A DNA stretch of 64,000 nucleotides from CBDCTM01 sp965222005 (GTDB lineage Bacteria > Bacteroidota > Bacteroidia > Chitinophagales > Saprospiraceae): assembly GCA_965222005.1 (NCBI GenBank), contig OZ244935.1, positions 2,480,001 to 2,544,000 on the forward strand, written 5' to 3'. Within the stretch, counting starts at the first letter, position 1, and each line of letters begins with the position of its first letter. Below are positions 51,029 to 60,053 of the stretch, piece after piece. Below the pieces are notes generated by a model. That model made no database searches. It saw only the letters and a list, made by a program, of their open reading frames with translations, and had not been told where the DNA came from. Both the position numbers and the translations under genes were made by a program.

Positions 51029-52657
51029 ATGAGGCTGTTTTTTTCACTCTGGCTGTATTTGTTCCTGGGTTCGCCCTGTCTCTTTGGTCAATTCCATGTT
51101 TCCTCGGGCGCTACCGTCACCGTCAGTGGAAATGCAACCCTTACCCTTGATGATATCGATTTCGATAACCAGGGCACCTTCACAGCCGGTACGGGTACTG
51201 TCAAATTTATAGGCTCGGCAGATAATACCGTTCATTCCGGTGGCGCTGTGTTTAATAATGTAGAGCTCGACAAAGCTGCCGATGGCGACCTCCGCCTCCT
51301 CGACAATATGGACGTAAATGGCACCTTTACTTTTGTGGGAAACGGCAACCTTATAGAAGTAGATAACTTCAACCTCGTCATAGGTGCTTCCGGCTCTATG
51401 ACCGGCGGCAATGCTACCAACTACGTGCTCACCGACAGCACTGGCCTGCTGGTCAAAAAAGATATGTCCAATTTTACCTATCCCGTAGGCGCCGATGCCT
51501 CTACCTACAATCCCCTCATATTGGTGGAAAGCGGTACGCAGGACACGGTGGGCGTGCGCGTGATGCCCAACGCCAAAGAAAACGGTACCGCAGGCGCGGC
51601 CTTTACCGATGGCGTAGTGGATGCGAGCTGGGAAGTGACCGAGGATGTGGCCGGCGGCTCCAATATCGATATGACGGCGCAGTGGGATGGGACGGATGAG
51701 CTGACAGGCTTTGACCGTGCTGACAGCGGAATAGCTGATTACACGGCCAGCGACTGGGACCTGCCTTTCGCCGATGCTGGCAATGCAGCTGGCTCCGATC
51801 CTTATACACGCAACCGCACAGGCTTAGGTGCCGGCATCTATGCGGTGAGTGGTGAAAAGCTGTTGAACCATGTGCAGTTGGAGGCGCGGGTGTTTTTGCA
51901 GGGGGCATTTGAAACGACTGATATGAGAGATGATTTACGAATCGGAGGCCATATACCAACTGCTGAACCTTATGCAACGTTAGTAGGCTTTACACACGTT
52001 GGCAGGGGCGGGGGAGAAAGTGTAAGTAGTACGGCTATATTTGATCAGCCTGGTACGAGCGATGATATTGTTGATTGGGTAATGGTGGAGCTTAGAGATA
52101 AAAATGATTCCCTTTCTGTACTTGAAACGCAATCGGCTTTAGTACAGCGTGACGGAGATATTGTTGATGTCGATGGTTTTTCTCCCGTTGGAATTCCCGT
52201 AGCTGATGATGACTATTTCGTTATGATCAGGCACCGCAACCACCTTGGAGTACGTACACCGGCGGTTCTGAATTTATCAGAAGGTTCTTCCACTTCCTAT
52301 GATTTTACGACTGCTTCGAGCCAGGCAGATGGTACGGATCCGATGGCTGAACCTGCAACGGGAATATTTGCTATGTGGGGAGGAAACGCCAGGACAGATG
52401 ATAGGTATGTAAGGGTAACTCCGCGTGTTTTTCCTCCTCCTTCATTGAATTCTGATAGAACTTATATTTTGGACGTCATTCTTGCCGGCAATCCTAATGG
52501 TACATTTACAGGCTATAGTACCGGGGATACTAACATGGATGGTTACGTTCGGGCTACACCAAGAGTTTTCCCTCCTCCTCTACTAGATAGTGATGCTACT
52601 TTTATTCTGGACGATGTATTGAATGGTGATCCTAATGGGATGAAAACTGAACAATAG
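51029..52657 (+). CDS. Secreted protein with beta-helix-like start and twin dockerin-like end repeats
   Basis: 542 aa from ATG 51029 (MRLFFSLWLYLFLGSPCLFG, signal peptide). Residues 20-130 show repeated glycine and hydrophobic strands (SGATVTVSGNATLTLDDIDF, FIGSADNTVHSGGAVFNNVE). A middle region (140-290) is similar to hypothetical T9SS cargo. The C-terminus carries two copies of a unit, YVRVTPRVFPPP...SDRTYILDVILAGNPNG and YVRATPRVFPPP...SDATFILDDVLNGDPNG, the second preceded by GDTNMDG, resembling dockerin-like calcium loops. No Por sorting domain. GC content drops at about 51905, within the gene. Function unknown. Confidence 0.75.
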   Translation: MRLFFSLWLYLFLGSPCLFGQFHVSSGATVTVSGNATLTLDDIDFDNQGTFTAGTGTVKFIGSADNTVHSGGAVFNNVELDKAADGDLRLLDNMDVNGTFTFVGNGNLIEVDNFNLVIGASGSMTGGNATNYVLTDSTGLLVKKDMSNFTYPVGADASTYNPLILVESGTQDTVGVRVMPNAKENGTAGAAFTDGVVDASWEVTEDVAGGSNIDMTAQWDGTDELTGFDRADSGIADYTASDWDLPFADAGNAAGSDPYTRNRTGLGAGIYAVSGEKLLNHVQLEARVFLQGAFETTDMRDDLRIGGHIPTAEPYATLVGFTHVGRGGGESVSSTAIFDQPGTSDDIVDWVMVELRDKNDSLSVLETQSALVQRDGDIVDVDGFSPVGIPVADDDYFVMIRHRNHLGVRTPAVLNLSEGSSTSYDFTTASSQADGTDPMAEPATGIFAMWGGNARTDDRYVRVTPRVFPPPSLNSDRTYILDVILAGNPNGTFTGYSTGDTNMDGYVRATPRVFPPPLLDSDATFILDDVLNGDPNGMKTEQ

Positions 52658-52709
52658 CCATTTTTTTTAACTATATCAAAATCAAGGTGACTAGAAATTA
52701 TTAAAATTG

Positions 52710-53861
52710 ATGAATATGAAACAGCTTATACAAAACCTAATTCTACTAATTTCGGTGTGTAGTTTTTCAATAGTTGGAGTTGTAAATGCGCAAGTAGCTC
52801 CGGAGAATATAGATTATATCTCTGGACCTGGAGGATCATTTATGTCTAATGCTAGTGCTACATTTGCAATTGCTTTAAACCCTGACATGTTATTTCCTGT
52901 AACTCCTGCAGCTGCCGAGTTCAATTTACTTATGTATATTCCCTCTAGTATGGTTACGGGCAATGAAATCTTTACTATTTTAGATGATAATATGAATGGG
53001 GGAAATATGGTGTTTCAGCCTTGTAGCTGTCCAGGAGATGGATTCATACATATGGGAAATACTTATTTTTCATTTGTATATAGTGGGTCAGGAATCAATC
53101 TTGGTGCATTTGGAACGGGTAGTTATCAGCTAGCTTTTAGTGTGCTGGTGAGTAATGGCAATGCATCTGCAGTTTGGGAAATTGCAGATGCTTCCACTCA
53201 ACTATATATTGACTTTAGTTCAAGGTCAGCTCTAAATGTTTTAGGATACAATGAATTAAAGCCATTACAAGGTGGAGCGCAGCCCGTCTCCCTCACCTCC
53301 TTCTCTGCCCAGCCCCTCAACACCACCGATGCCCTGCTCAACTGGGAAACGGCCTCCGAGCTCAACTCCAGCCATTACGAAATCGAGCGCAGCACCGACG
53401 GGCGCAACTGGGAATTTGTCGGAAAGGTAACATCCAGTGGCAAAAGCGACCAAACGCTCAACTACAGCTACCTCGACGAGGGTGTGTATAAGCCCGGCCA
53501 GGCCGAGCGCCGCTTCTACTACCGCCTCCGTATGGTGGACCTCGACGGCAGCTTTGAGTATTCGGATGTGGATGAGGTCGAGTTTCGAAATAGCACTGAT
53601 CTGACAGTAGAACTATACCCCAATCCTGCACAGGAATTTGTTAACATCAATTTCCTGTCGGATAGCCCCAAAGGATCGGTCAACCTCCAGCTGATGAACG
53701 TGGCCGGCAAGGCCCTGCTCGAACGGCAAATCATGATCGAAGATGGTCACTATCTGCTGGAATTGCCTCAGGTACTGCCAACGGGCGTTTACATGGTCAG
53801 GTTGACTACCACCGAGCACGAAAGTGTCAGCAAGCGATTTGTGGTACAGCAATTGGATTAG
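52710..53861 (+). CDS. T9SS cargo protein with Fn3-like spacer and type A sorting domain
   Basis: 383 aa from ATG 52710. Signal peptide (MKQLIQNLILLISVCSFSIV, to VNAQ). Residues 28-185: beta domain (NIDYISGPGGSFMSNASATF, VLVSNGNASAVWEIADAST). From QPVSLTSFSAQP on: Fn3-like spacer (LLNWETASELNSSHYEIERS, YYRLRMVDLDGSFEY) and the sorting domain (VELYPNPAQEFVNINFLS, ending SVSKRFVVQQLD). The switch from AT-rich to GC-rich codons at about 53270 falls exactly at the domain border, which points to a recombinant gene. Exported by the type IX system. A good terminator follows at 53935. Confidence 0.85.
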   Translation: MNMKQLIQNLILLISVCSFSIVGVVNAQVAPENIDYISGPGGSFMSNASATFAIALNPDMLFPVTPAAAEFNLLMYIPSSMVTGNEIFTILDDNMNGGNMVFQPCSCPGDGFIHMGNTYFSFVYSGSGINLGAFGTGSYQLAFSVLVSNGNASAVWEIADASTQLYIDFSSRSALNVLGYNELKPLQGGAQPVSLTSFSAQPLNTTDALLNWETASELNSSHYEIERSTDGRNWEFVGKVTSSGKSDQTLNYSYLDEGVYKPGQAERRFYYRLRMVDLDGSFEYSDVDEVEFRNSTDLTVELYPNPAQEFVNINFLSDSPKGSVNLQLMNVAGKALLERQIMIEDGHYLLELPQVLPTGVYMVRLTTTEHESVSKRFVVQQLD

Positions 53862-53934
53862 GAACACGAATACTCCACTCCAAAAAGTAATAGCCTTATA
53901 GGTTATGTTAAGTACAAATCTAATAGTGGATTAG

Positions 53935-53964
53935 ACCCGCTGCCTTTCCCGGTAGCGGGTTTTT
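53935..53964 (+). terminator. Intrinsic terminator after the T9SS cargo gene
   Basis: Stem acccgctgcc / ggtagcgggt around tttccc, followed by TTTT. 73 bp after the stop at 53861. Confidence 0.8.
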
Positions 53965-54041
53965 GCATTGTGTAAGCACTCAGAAGCATTCGACGCTATG
54001 TACCCCTCCATTTGGATAGTATTTCGCTGTCAGAGATTGAC

Positions 54042-54049
54042 TACCTTTG
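54042..54049 (+). promoter_or_regulatory. -7 box of the NTF2-like gene
   Basis: TACCTTTG fits TAnnTTTG, 30 bp before the ATG at 54080; a TTTG at 54011 is further upstream than usual. Confidence 0.45.
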
Positions 54050-54079
54050 CTAGTATTATTTACCAAACCCTCATCAAAA

Positions 54080-54955
54080 ATGAGATTGATTATCAGTTTG
54101 TTTTTGTTCCTCTGCTGCTTTTCCGGATTGATTCGTGGCCAGGAGGCGCATATTGAAAGATCGGCTGTTAAGGCCGTCATCAGCCAACTATTCGATGGTA
54201 TGCGTGCCGGCGATAGCAGCCAGGTACGGGCTACTTTCGCGCCTGGCGCCACATTGGCTTCCAGCTTTGTGGGAAAGCAAGGTCAGCCACGGCTGAAACA
54301 AGGTTCGGTTGATCGCTTTGTGGAGATGGTTGGTCAACCACATGATGAGGTGTACGATGAAAAGATATGGAGCTATGATATCAACATCGACGGAACGTTG
54401 GCCACTGCATGGACCGATTATACCTTTTATCTGGGTGACAAGATGCTGCACTGCGGGGTCAATAATTTTGTATTGCACAAATTCCCGGAAGGCTGGAAAA
54501 TCGTCAGTATTGTAGATACCCGTCGTAAGACTGGCTGTATGGAGAAGGGGCGAGATGTGGAGGCAGAGCTCAATCAATTGCTGGATGCCTGGCATCGTGC
54601 TGCTGCTACAGCTGATGCCGCTGTTTATTTTGGTAGCATACAAGCTGGTGGCATCTATATCGGGACAGACGCTACCGAGCTATGGACGAAGGAGGAGTTT
54701 GAAGATTGGTCAAAAAAATACTTTGAGCGGAGCAAAGCCTGGGATTTTACTGCTAGCGATCGCAACATCTACCTCGCCGAAAACGGCCGCTTTGCCTGGT
54801 TTGATGAATTGCTCGACACCTGGATGGGCCCCTGCCGGGCTTCCGGGGTGCTTAGCTATTTGGACGGACAAGGTTGGAAGATTAGCCACTATCAACTTTC
54901 CGTTACCATTCCCAATGAAAAGATAAAGGCGTTTATTGAATTGCAAAAAGAGTGA
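54080..54955 (+). CDS. Secreted protein with two NTF2/SnoaL-like domains
   Basis: 291 aa from ATG 54080 (MRLIISLFLFLCCFSGLIRG, signal peptide). First domain 22-150 (VKAVISQLFDGMRAGDSSQV, IDGTLATAWTDYTFYLGDKM, VLHKFPEGWKIVSIVDTRR). Second domain about 160-285 (ELNQLLDAWHRAAATADAAV, YFGSIQAGGIYIGTDATELW, GWKISHYQLSVTIPNEK), SnoaL-3 like. Two cone-shaped alpha-beta domains in one chain; single members of this superfamily are enzymes or small-ligand binders. Exact role unknown. Confidence 0.85.
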   Translation: MRLIISLFLFLCCFSGLIRGQEAHIERSAVKAVISQLFDGMRAGDSSQVRATFAPGATLASSFVGKQGQPRLKQGSVDRFVEMVGQPHDEVYDEKIWSYDINIDGTLATAWTDYTFYLGDKMLHCGVNNFVLHKFPEGWKIVSIVDTRRKTGCMEKGRDVEAELNQLLDAWHRAAATADAAVYFGSIQAGGIYIGTDATELWTKEEFEDWSKKYFERSKAWDFTASDRNIYLAENGRFAWFDELLDTWMGPCRASGVLSYLDGQGWKISHYQLSVTIPNEKIKAFIELQKE

Positions 54956-55004
54956 GTTTAGGCCGGTTCATTGGCCAGAAATAGATGATGTGTTGTCAGA
55001 TCTG

Positions 55005-55141
55005 TCATTTGAAAGCTTCTTGCCAGGCCTGTCTGGCAGTATTGAAGTGACGAGAGGACTTGCTAGGCCATCAAGCTAGGTTTGGATGTACATTGTGGCT
55101 ATACCCCATTGCGTTTATCATTTGAAAGCTTCTTGCCAGGC
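55005..55141. repeat. 24-bp direct repeat copying the 3' end of the rhodanese gene
   Basis: The 24 bases from 55118 to 55141 (stop codon and last seven codons of the rhodanese gene) recur exactly at 55005-55028, 113 bp further downstream of the gene. The DNA between contains no gene. Confidence 0.85.
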
Positions 55142-55420
55142 TAATACACCACCTTCCAGGTTATAGACGTTTTCAAAACCCGCTGCTAACATCAATTGCT
55201 GGGCGGTAGCTGAGCGGGCCCCGGAGCGGCAATGTAGAATAATCTCCTGATCACCAATTTCTTCTTTGAGGTCTGTCAGATGATTCATGATTTGTCCCAG
55301 CGGAATAAGGCGCCCACCGATATTGAACTCTTCAAATTCATATTCCTCTCGCACGTCAATTAGTACGAAATTTTCGGCGGAGTCCATTTTTTGCTTGAGT
55401 TGCTGTACATTGATGGTCAT
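55118..55420 (-). CDS. Single-domain rhodanese-like protein
   Basis: 100 aa, one rhodanese domain. Active-site loop HCRSGARSATA with the catalytic Cys (about residue 66), plus LIDVREEYEFEEFNIGGRLI and NVYNLEGGVLAWQEA. No signal peptide, so cytoplasmic sulfurtransferase or sulfur carrier handling. It ends the minus-strand series PASTA protein, T9SS protein, rhodanese, 29 bp after the T9SS gene. Confidence 0.93.
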   Translation of the reverse strand: MTINVQQLKQKMDSAENFVLIDVREEYEFEEFNIGGRLIPLGQIMNHLTDLKEEIGDQEIILHCRSGARSATAQQLMLAAGFENVYNLEGGVLAWQEAFK

Positions 55421-55449
55421 AGCTGTTTGTATAATTGTTTAAAGCGTAT

Positions 55450-57390
55450 TTAGTTGATAATCAGTAGTTTGTGAGTTTGTTGATCTTGACTTTGCAGATG
55501 GGTGATGATAGCAAAATATAGGCCGGGCGACAAATTTTGTAAAGCCACCTGATCGCTGAGCGGAGCTTTCATAAAAAGTCGGCCAGCTGTATCGGATATG
55601 GCAATTTGAAATTCGTCGTACTGCCCTTTGGCCAATTGGCAGTACAGCACATCCTGAGCCGGATTGGGAAACAGCTCAATACCGAAGGCCGACAAGTTTG
55701 CCTCTTCAGCTGACAAGCTCTGTGTGCTGCGAGGCGTTTCGTTTCCTACCACAGCCCGCATCATCAGCGTGCCTTGAAAATTATTGGTATCTATAAGAGT
55801 CCATTCTGTCTGATTCCACAAAAAATGCTCGCCTTCTCCTTTGCGCGAATTTACATCCAACCCCATGTGTACGGCATTGCCCGGATAGGCAGAGACCTGC
55901 TGCCAGGCCACATAAAAATCGCCGGGCGGTAAGGCAATGGGGCTGGGCGCACCATTGAGATCGACCAGCGGGTAAGTGGTAAAGCCCTGCAAGGTGTCGA
56001 AGGTGCTATTGGCATAATAGAGGCGCACAAAATTGCGCTCGTAAGCCGGCCCATTGTCCAGGCTGCCGACATACACTTTGATGTTGAACAACACATTTTC
56101 AGAAGGAGTAGGGAGGAAGTGTGGAAAATTGAACTGCACAGCTCTCAACGTATCGGCCACATTGGCCCGGTAACGCATGGCTACCATATAACCGATTGGT
56201 ACGAGTACCACTCCTTCGGCGGTGCCGTCATCGCGGGCAAAGTAATTGGCAAATACCGTATTTTGAGTCACGGTATTGTTGCGCTCTACCATCGGTGCCG
56301 TAGCGGGATTTTCTTCCGTTACGTCGATATCATACATCATTTGGAAGATGAGACTGTCTTGCCCGGGAAAGGCGCCAGCCATTGCACTCAAGTCCAGAGG
56401 ATTGCTAAAAGAAGCATGCTGTTGAGAGGCTAAATCCCGTTGATTTACGGGAGCCAAAGGCGGGACTTCCAAAAGGGTGGCAGTAGAAATAATATTGGTA
56501 GCTGTAGAGAGCTCTTTTACGAGCAGGGAGCTGGGTTCAGCTGTTTCGGTAAAAGCAAAATGATTGAAAAGCGAAACTTCCAACTCCTTGGCAAGCTCTG
56601 TTGCTTCATTTCCTTCAAAATGCTTCCAGGGCATAGCTGTGTAAGCATCCAGCAGATAAGTAGGGACTTGTGTAAAAGCAATATCCTGGAAAGTGCCATC
56701 GGGAATATCTGTATTGGCCAGGCGTACATAATCCAGATGAAAAGTATTGTCGATGCCTTCCAGGTCGCCATATCTTACGAAACGGAACTGAAAACCTTTG
56801 TACAAAAAGGCTTCGTCATCAATTTCATAATTGTAAAACTGAAAAGGCACTCCTTCATTAATGGGTACATTATTGAGGCCGTTGTAAGCATCTACCAGCA
56901 GCCATTGGCCGGAAGTATCTTTGAATTCCAGCGCCAGCGAGTCATTGAGCGAAGGTGGAAAAGTAAGCCCTTTGGGGGCTATATAAAAGCTGAGAAAGGT
57001 GCCTGGCCCGGCATTGCCGAGGTCGATGTAATTGGAAGTGAGAATATCCGAGAGGCCTTCACCACTTCCATAAGGCTGCCCACTTTCATCGATACCATCG
57101 AAGGTGGCCACGCCCACTGAAGGCGGCTGATAGGCCATTGTATTGTTGATGAAAACATCCTTGTCCAGCCAGAGCGCAGGATCGGGAAAGGGGCCTGGGT
57201 AGGAGAAGTCGTCCATAAAAGGCAGTGCCAGGGTATCTTCGCTACGCTGGAGCTCTTCGTATTGTTTTTGGGCGTGCTGCAAAAGAACGGGGTTGCTCTT
57301 TAGTGGCCGAATTTCTATCTGAGCCTGAAGGGGCTTTTGAAGGCCAAAAAGTAGGCAAAAAACGAAAATACATCCGTAGAGTGATCGCAT
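55450..57390 (-). CDS. Large T9SS cargo protein with type A sorting domain
   Basis: 646 aa. Signal peptide (MRSLYGCIFVFCLLFGLQKP, to LQAQ). Long beta-rich body, with two jelly-roll-like regions (LPFMDDFSYPGPFPDPALWL, LDLGNAGPGTFLSFYIAPKG; later VADTLRAVQFNFPHFLPTPS). Sorting domain at the end (IELFPNPAQDVLYCQLAKG, ending HKLLIIN). Exported by the type IX system. No enzymatic motif recognised. Lies between the PASTA protein and the rhodanese on the same strand. Confidence 0.87.
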   Translation of the reverse strand: MRSLYGCIFVFCLLFGLQKPLQAQIEIRPLKSNPVLLQHAQKQYEELQRSEDTLALPFMDDFSYPGPFPDPALWLDKDVFINNTMAYQPPSVGVATFDGIDESGQPYGSGEGLSDILTSNYIDLGNAGPGTFLSFYIAPKGLTFPPSLNDSLALEFKDTSGQWLLVDAYNGLNNVPINEGVPFQFYNYEIDDEAFLYKGFQFRFVRYGDLEGIDNTFHLDYVRLANTDIPDGTFQDIAFTQVPTYLLDAYTAMPWKHFEGNEATELAKELEVSLFNHFAFTETAEPSSLLVKELSTATNIISTATLLEVPPLAPVNQRDLASQQHASFSNPLDLSAMAGAFPGQDSLIFQMMYDIDVTEENPATAPMVERNNTVTQNTVFANYFARDDGTAEGVVLVPIGYMVAMRYRANVADTLRAVQFNFPHFLPTPSENVLFNIKVYVGSLDNGPAYERNFVRLYYANSTFDTLQGFTTYPLVDLNGAPSPIALPPGDFYVAWQQVSAYPGNAVHMGLDVNSRKGEGEHFLWNQTEWTLIDTNNFQGTLMMRAVVGNETPRSTQSLSAEEANLSAFGIELFPNPAQDVLYCQLAKGQYDEFQIAISDTAGRLFMKAPLSDQVALQNLSPGLYFAIITHLQSQDQQTHKLLIIN

Positions 57391-57422
57391 GCTGTTCTTT
57401 TAAAAGTTTTGCTTATAGGGAA

Positions 57423-57452
57423 GTTGTCTTAAAACTCGTTGTCTTAAAACTC
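57423..57452. repeat. 15-bp perfect tandem repeat
   Basis: Two adjoining units of gttgtcttaaaactc upstream of the T9SS gene start at 57390 (minus strand). Could be a slipped-strand duplication or a regulator site. Confidence 0.8.
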
Positions 57453-57545
57453 AATATCGAAAACGCAATTGCAAGGCTTTTGTTGCTCTTTCTTTTGTAG
57501 CAAAAACTACACTTGCCAGGGAATGCACAAGCAGCGAAAGGGCTC

Positions 57546-58496
57546 TCAAAAGTCATCGCCAAAGGATTCATCTTCCTCTTCGGAAGGTGGATTTTGAGGC
57601 TCTTCATCCCCTGCATCCTCCAGCGGTCTGTCGTAAGATTCCCGGATTGACGAGCAATCCTCCGGCCTGTATTGAGTCAGGTAGATATCAATTTGGCCGC
57701 CTATGCGCATCCGTGCGCCCTGCCGATGTGGAGGCAATTGGCGCCACACGTAAGCTGTGGCCTGGTTGGTGACCGTGCCGTCGGGAATGATAGAGCCGAT
57801 ATTGAGATTGTAATTGCCGATCAGGAAATTGGCTGCATCGAAATTTTTGCAGACCAACTGCGGGATTTGTACGCTGCCCCCGCTGCGCTCGGTGACTACT
57901 ACCTCCAACGTAGAGCCCATCGGTACTTTGAAGCCATCGCGGAGCTCATCGGTAATGTCTTTGTCCTCGTACCATACTTCCAGAATGGTATTGGGTTCCA
58001 GCTTATTGGAAAAGCGGCGCTCCTTAACCTTTGTGTTGATACTGAGCCTTCCGAGGCTGCGCCGGTATTGGTTGTAATCATCATTGCCACCGATAATATC
58101 AGGCAGCGGCATCAGATCGGGTGTTTTTTTGGTGATGGATACATAAATCTTGCGGCCCTCCTTTACCCTGGAGAGGGGCGGGGGAGTTTGTTCCAGTATC
58201 TCATGGGGGGCCTTCCCAACAATAAAAAGGGAATCATTTACTACGATCTCAAAGCTTCGCTTCCGGGCTTTCCGAACGGCATCTTCCAAAGATAAGCCGA
58301 TAAAATCCTGTACTTGCAGCGATTCGCCGTGATGGGTATAGCACCGCATCCACCAGGAGGTGAGCAGCAGTAATACCAGCATTAAGGCCAGCAATGCACC
58401 GAAGTTTTTGAGGAATATCCGGCTGGTCAGAAATGCGAAGCCTTCTTTACTCCAGCGTTTGCCCCTTTCTTTCCACTTTTGCATTCTTTCGTTCAT
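57546..58496 (-). CDS. Membrane-anchored PASTA domain protein
   Basis: 316 aa. A basic N-terminus (MNERMQKWKERGKRWSKEGF) and one membrane helix (FGALLALMLVLLLLTSWWM, about 35-53), then three PASTA-type domains: QVQDFIGLSLEDAVRKARKR, PDIIGGNDDYNQYRRSLGRL, and VQIPQLVCKNFDAANFLIGN. Acidic tail (PPSEEEDESFGDDF). No kinase domain. In Bacteroidota such proteins often sit near cell-wall genes (D-Ala ligase, RluD); PASTA domains bind peptidoglycan or its precursors in other bacteria. Starts the series followed by the T9SS protein and rhodanese. Confidence 0.9.
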   Translation of the reverse strand: MNERMQKWKERGKRWSKEGFAFLTSRIFLKNFGALLALMLVLLLLTSWWMRCYTHHGESLQVQDFIGLSLEDAVRKARKRSFEIVVNDSLFIVGKAPHEILEQTPPPLSRVKEGRKIYVSITKKTPDLMPLPDIIGGNDDYNQYRRSLGRLSINTKVKERRFSNKLEPNTILEVWYEDKDITDELRDGFKVPMGSTLEVVVTERSGGSVQIPQLVCKNFDAANFLIGNYNLNIGSIIPDGTVTNQATAYVWRQLPPHRQGARMRIGGQIDIYLTQYRPEDCSSIRESYDRPLEDAGDEEPQNPPSEEEDESFGDDF

Positions 58497-58726
58497 ACGA
58501 TCGATATTAGACGATGGCCGTTAAAAACACACAAAAATAGGAGAATCATTGGTCTCCAATGCAATATTGTCCACCTTTTTTATTAGGATTGTTGGTAATG
58601 TGTCAACAAGTTACGACTTGATTTGTATTTTGAGTGTAGCCAGTAAAGGTGTGGCTAGTTTGCGCAAGCATTTGCCGCCAATGAGCTATTATTTGCCAAA
58701 TTGAATGCTTACCCAAAAAATATCGA

Positions 58727-60019
58727 ATGAACAGAGAAATTCTGCGACTTGCTATACCCAATATCATTAGCAACATCTCTGTGCCGCTACTCAGTACTGT
58801 AGATACTGCTCTGATGGGGCGCATGTCGGCTCTGCATATTGGTGCAGTAGGTATCGGAAGTATGATCTTCAATTTTATATACTGGAATTTTGGCTTCCTC
58901 CGCATGGGCACTACGGGGATCACGGCACAGGCATTTGGCCGCAAGGATACCTCTGACATGATGCTTACGCTGGGGCGTGCTATGCTTTGTGCCCTTATTC
59001 TGGCCTTGCTGGTTTTGCTGCTCCAGGTTCCTTTTAGCCAGGCAAGTTTTTATCTGATGAATGTAAGTGCCGAGCAATACGAGATGGTGAGCGAGTATTT
59101 TTTTATTCGCATTTGGGCTGCCCCTGCCACCATCGGGCTGTACGCTATGATGGGTTGGTATTTCGGGATGCAGAATGCCATCTATCCTCTAATATTGACA
59201 GTTGTTATCAATGTGGTCAATATTGCTTTTAATTTTCTCTTTATTCTACAGTACAACATGGATATCGACGGGGTAGCCTGGGGAACGGTGATTGCCCAAT
59301 ATGCCGGGCTGTTGTTGGCATTTGGACTGTTTTTGTACAAATACAGTTACCTGCTGGCGGAGCTGCATAGCAGGCTCTTGTTCCAATTGGCGGCCCTCAA
59401 AAAATTCCTGCTCGTCAATCGCGATATTTTTATCCGCACCCTATGTCTCACCTTTGCATTTGCCTTTTTCTACAGCCAGTCGGCCGAACAGGGGGAACTG
59501 CTGTTGGCGGTAAACGTCATCTTGCTGCAGTTTTTCAATTGGATGGCGTATGGAGTGGATGGCTTTGCCTTTGCAGCCGAATCACTGGTGGGCAAATATC
59601 ATGGCGCTGCGAATAAACCACAGACCTTCCGGGCCATCCGCTATTCGTTTTATTGGGGGATGTTGCTGGCCCTGCTTTTTGCCTTGCTCTATGGGCTGGG
59701 GCATGCCCCTCTGCTGCGCGTATTTACCGACCAGGAGCTGGTGATTGCGGCAGCTCAGCCCTTCTTGTGGTGGGTAATTGCCTTGCCGCTTATCAGTACG
59801 CCCAGCTTTATCTGGGATGGCATTTACATCGGCCTCACAGCCTCGCGGGCCATGCGCGACACAATGCTCCTTAGCCTGCTGGTTTTTATTCTCAGCTTCT
59901 ACTGGCTGGATAGAGCTTATGGCAATCACGGCCTTTGGATGGCGATGCTTTCTTTTATGGCTGCCCGTGGAGTGGTGCAGTGGATATATTTTAGAAGAAA
60001 GGGGTTGGAGATGGGGTGA
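58727..60019 (+). CDS. MATE family efflux transporter (DinF-like)
   Basis: 430 aa, 12 membrane helices. Begins NREILRLAIPNIISNISVPL with LLSTVDTALMGRMSALHIGA, the normal MATE helix 1 and loop. Also GTTGITAQAFGRKDTSDMML, WYFGMQNAIYPLILTVVINV and MAYGVDGFAFAAESLVGKYH, the DinF-type sequence in helix 7-8. It exchanges cations (Na or H) for organic compounds. Stand-alone, ending at a bidirectional terminator. Confidence 0.92.
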   Translation: MNREILRLAIPNIISNISVPLLSTVDTALMGRMSALHIGAVGIGSMIFNFIYWNFGFLRMGTTGITAQAFGRKDTSDMMLTLGRAMLCALILALLVLLLQVPFSQASFYLMNVSAEQYEMVSEYFFIRIWAAPATIGLYAMMGWYFGMQNAIYPLILTVVINVVNIAFNFLFILQYNMDIDGVAWGTVIAQYAGLLLAFGLFLYKYSYLLAELHSRLLFQLAALKKFLLVNRDIFIRTLCLTFAFAFFYSQSAEQGELLLAVNVILLQFFNWMAYGVDGFAFAAESLVGKYHGAANKPQTFRAIRYSFYWGMLLALLFALLYGLGHAPLLRVFTDQELVIAAAQPFLWWVIALPLISTPSFIWDGIYIGLTASRAMRDTMLLSLLVFILSFYWLDRAYGNHGLWMAMLSFMAARGVVQWIYFRRKGLEMG

Positions 60020-60046
60020 AGGCTATTTTTTGCTATAGCCTTCACC
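60015..60046. terminator. Bidirectional terminator
   Basis: Perfect 12-bp stem GGTGAAGGCTAT / ATAGCCTTCACC with loop tttttgct, overlapping the MATE stop codon. It separates the convergent MATE and thioredoxin genes. Confidence 0.8.
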
Positions 60047-60053
60047 TCTACCC

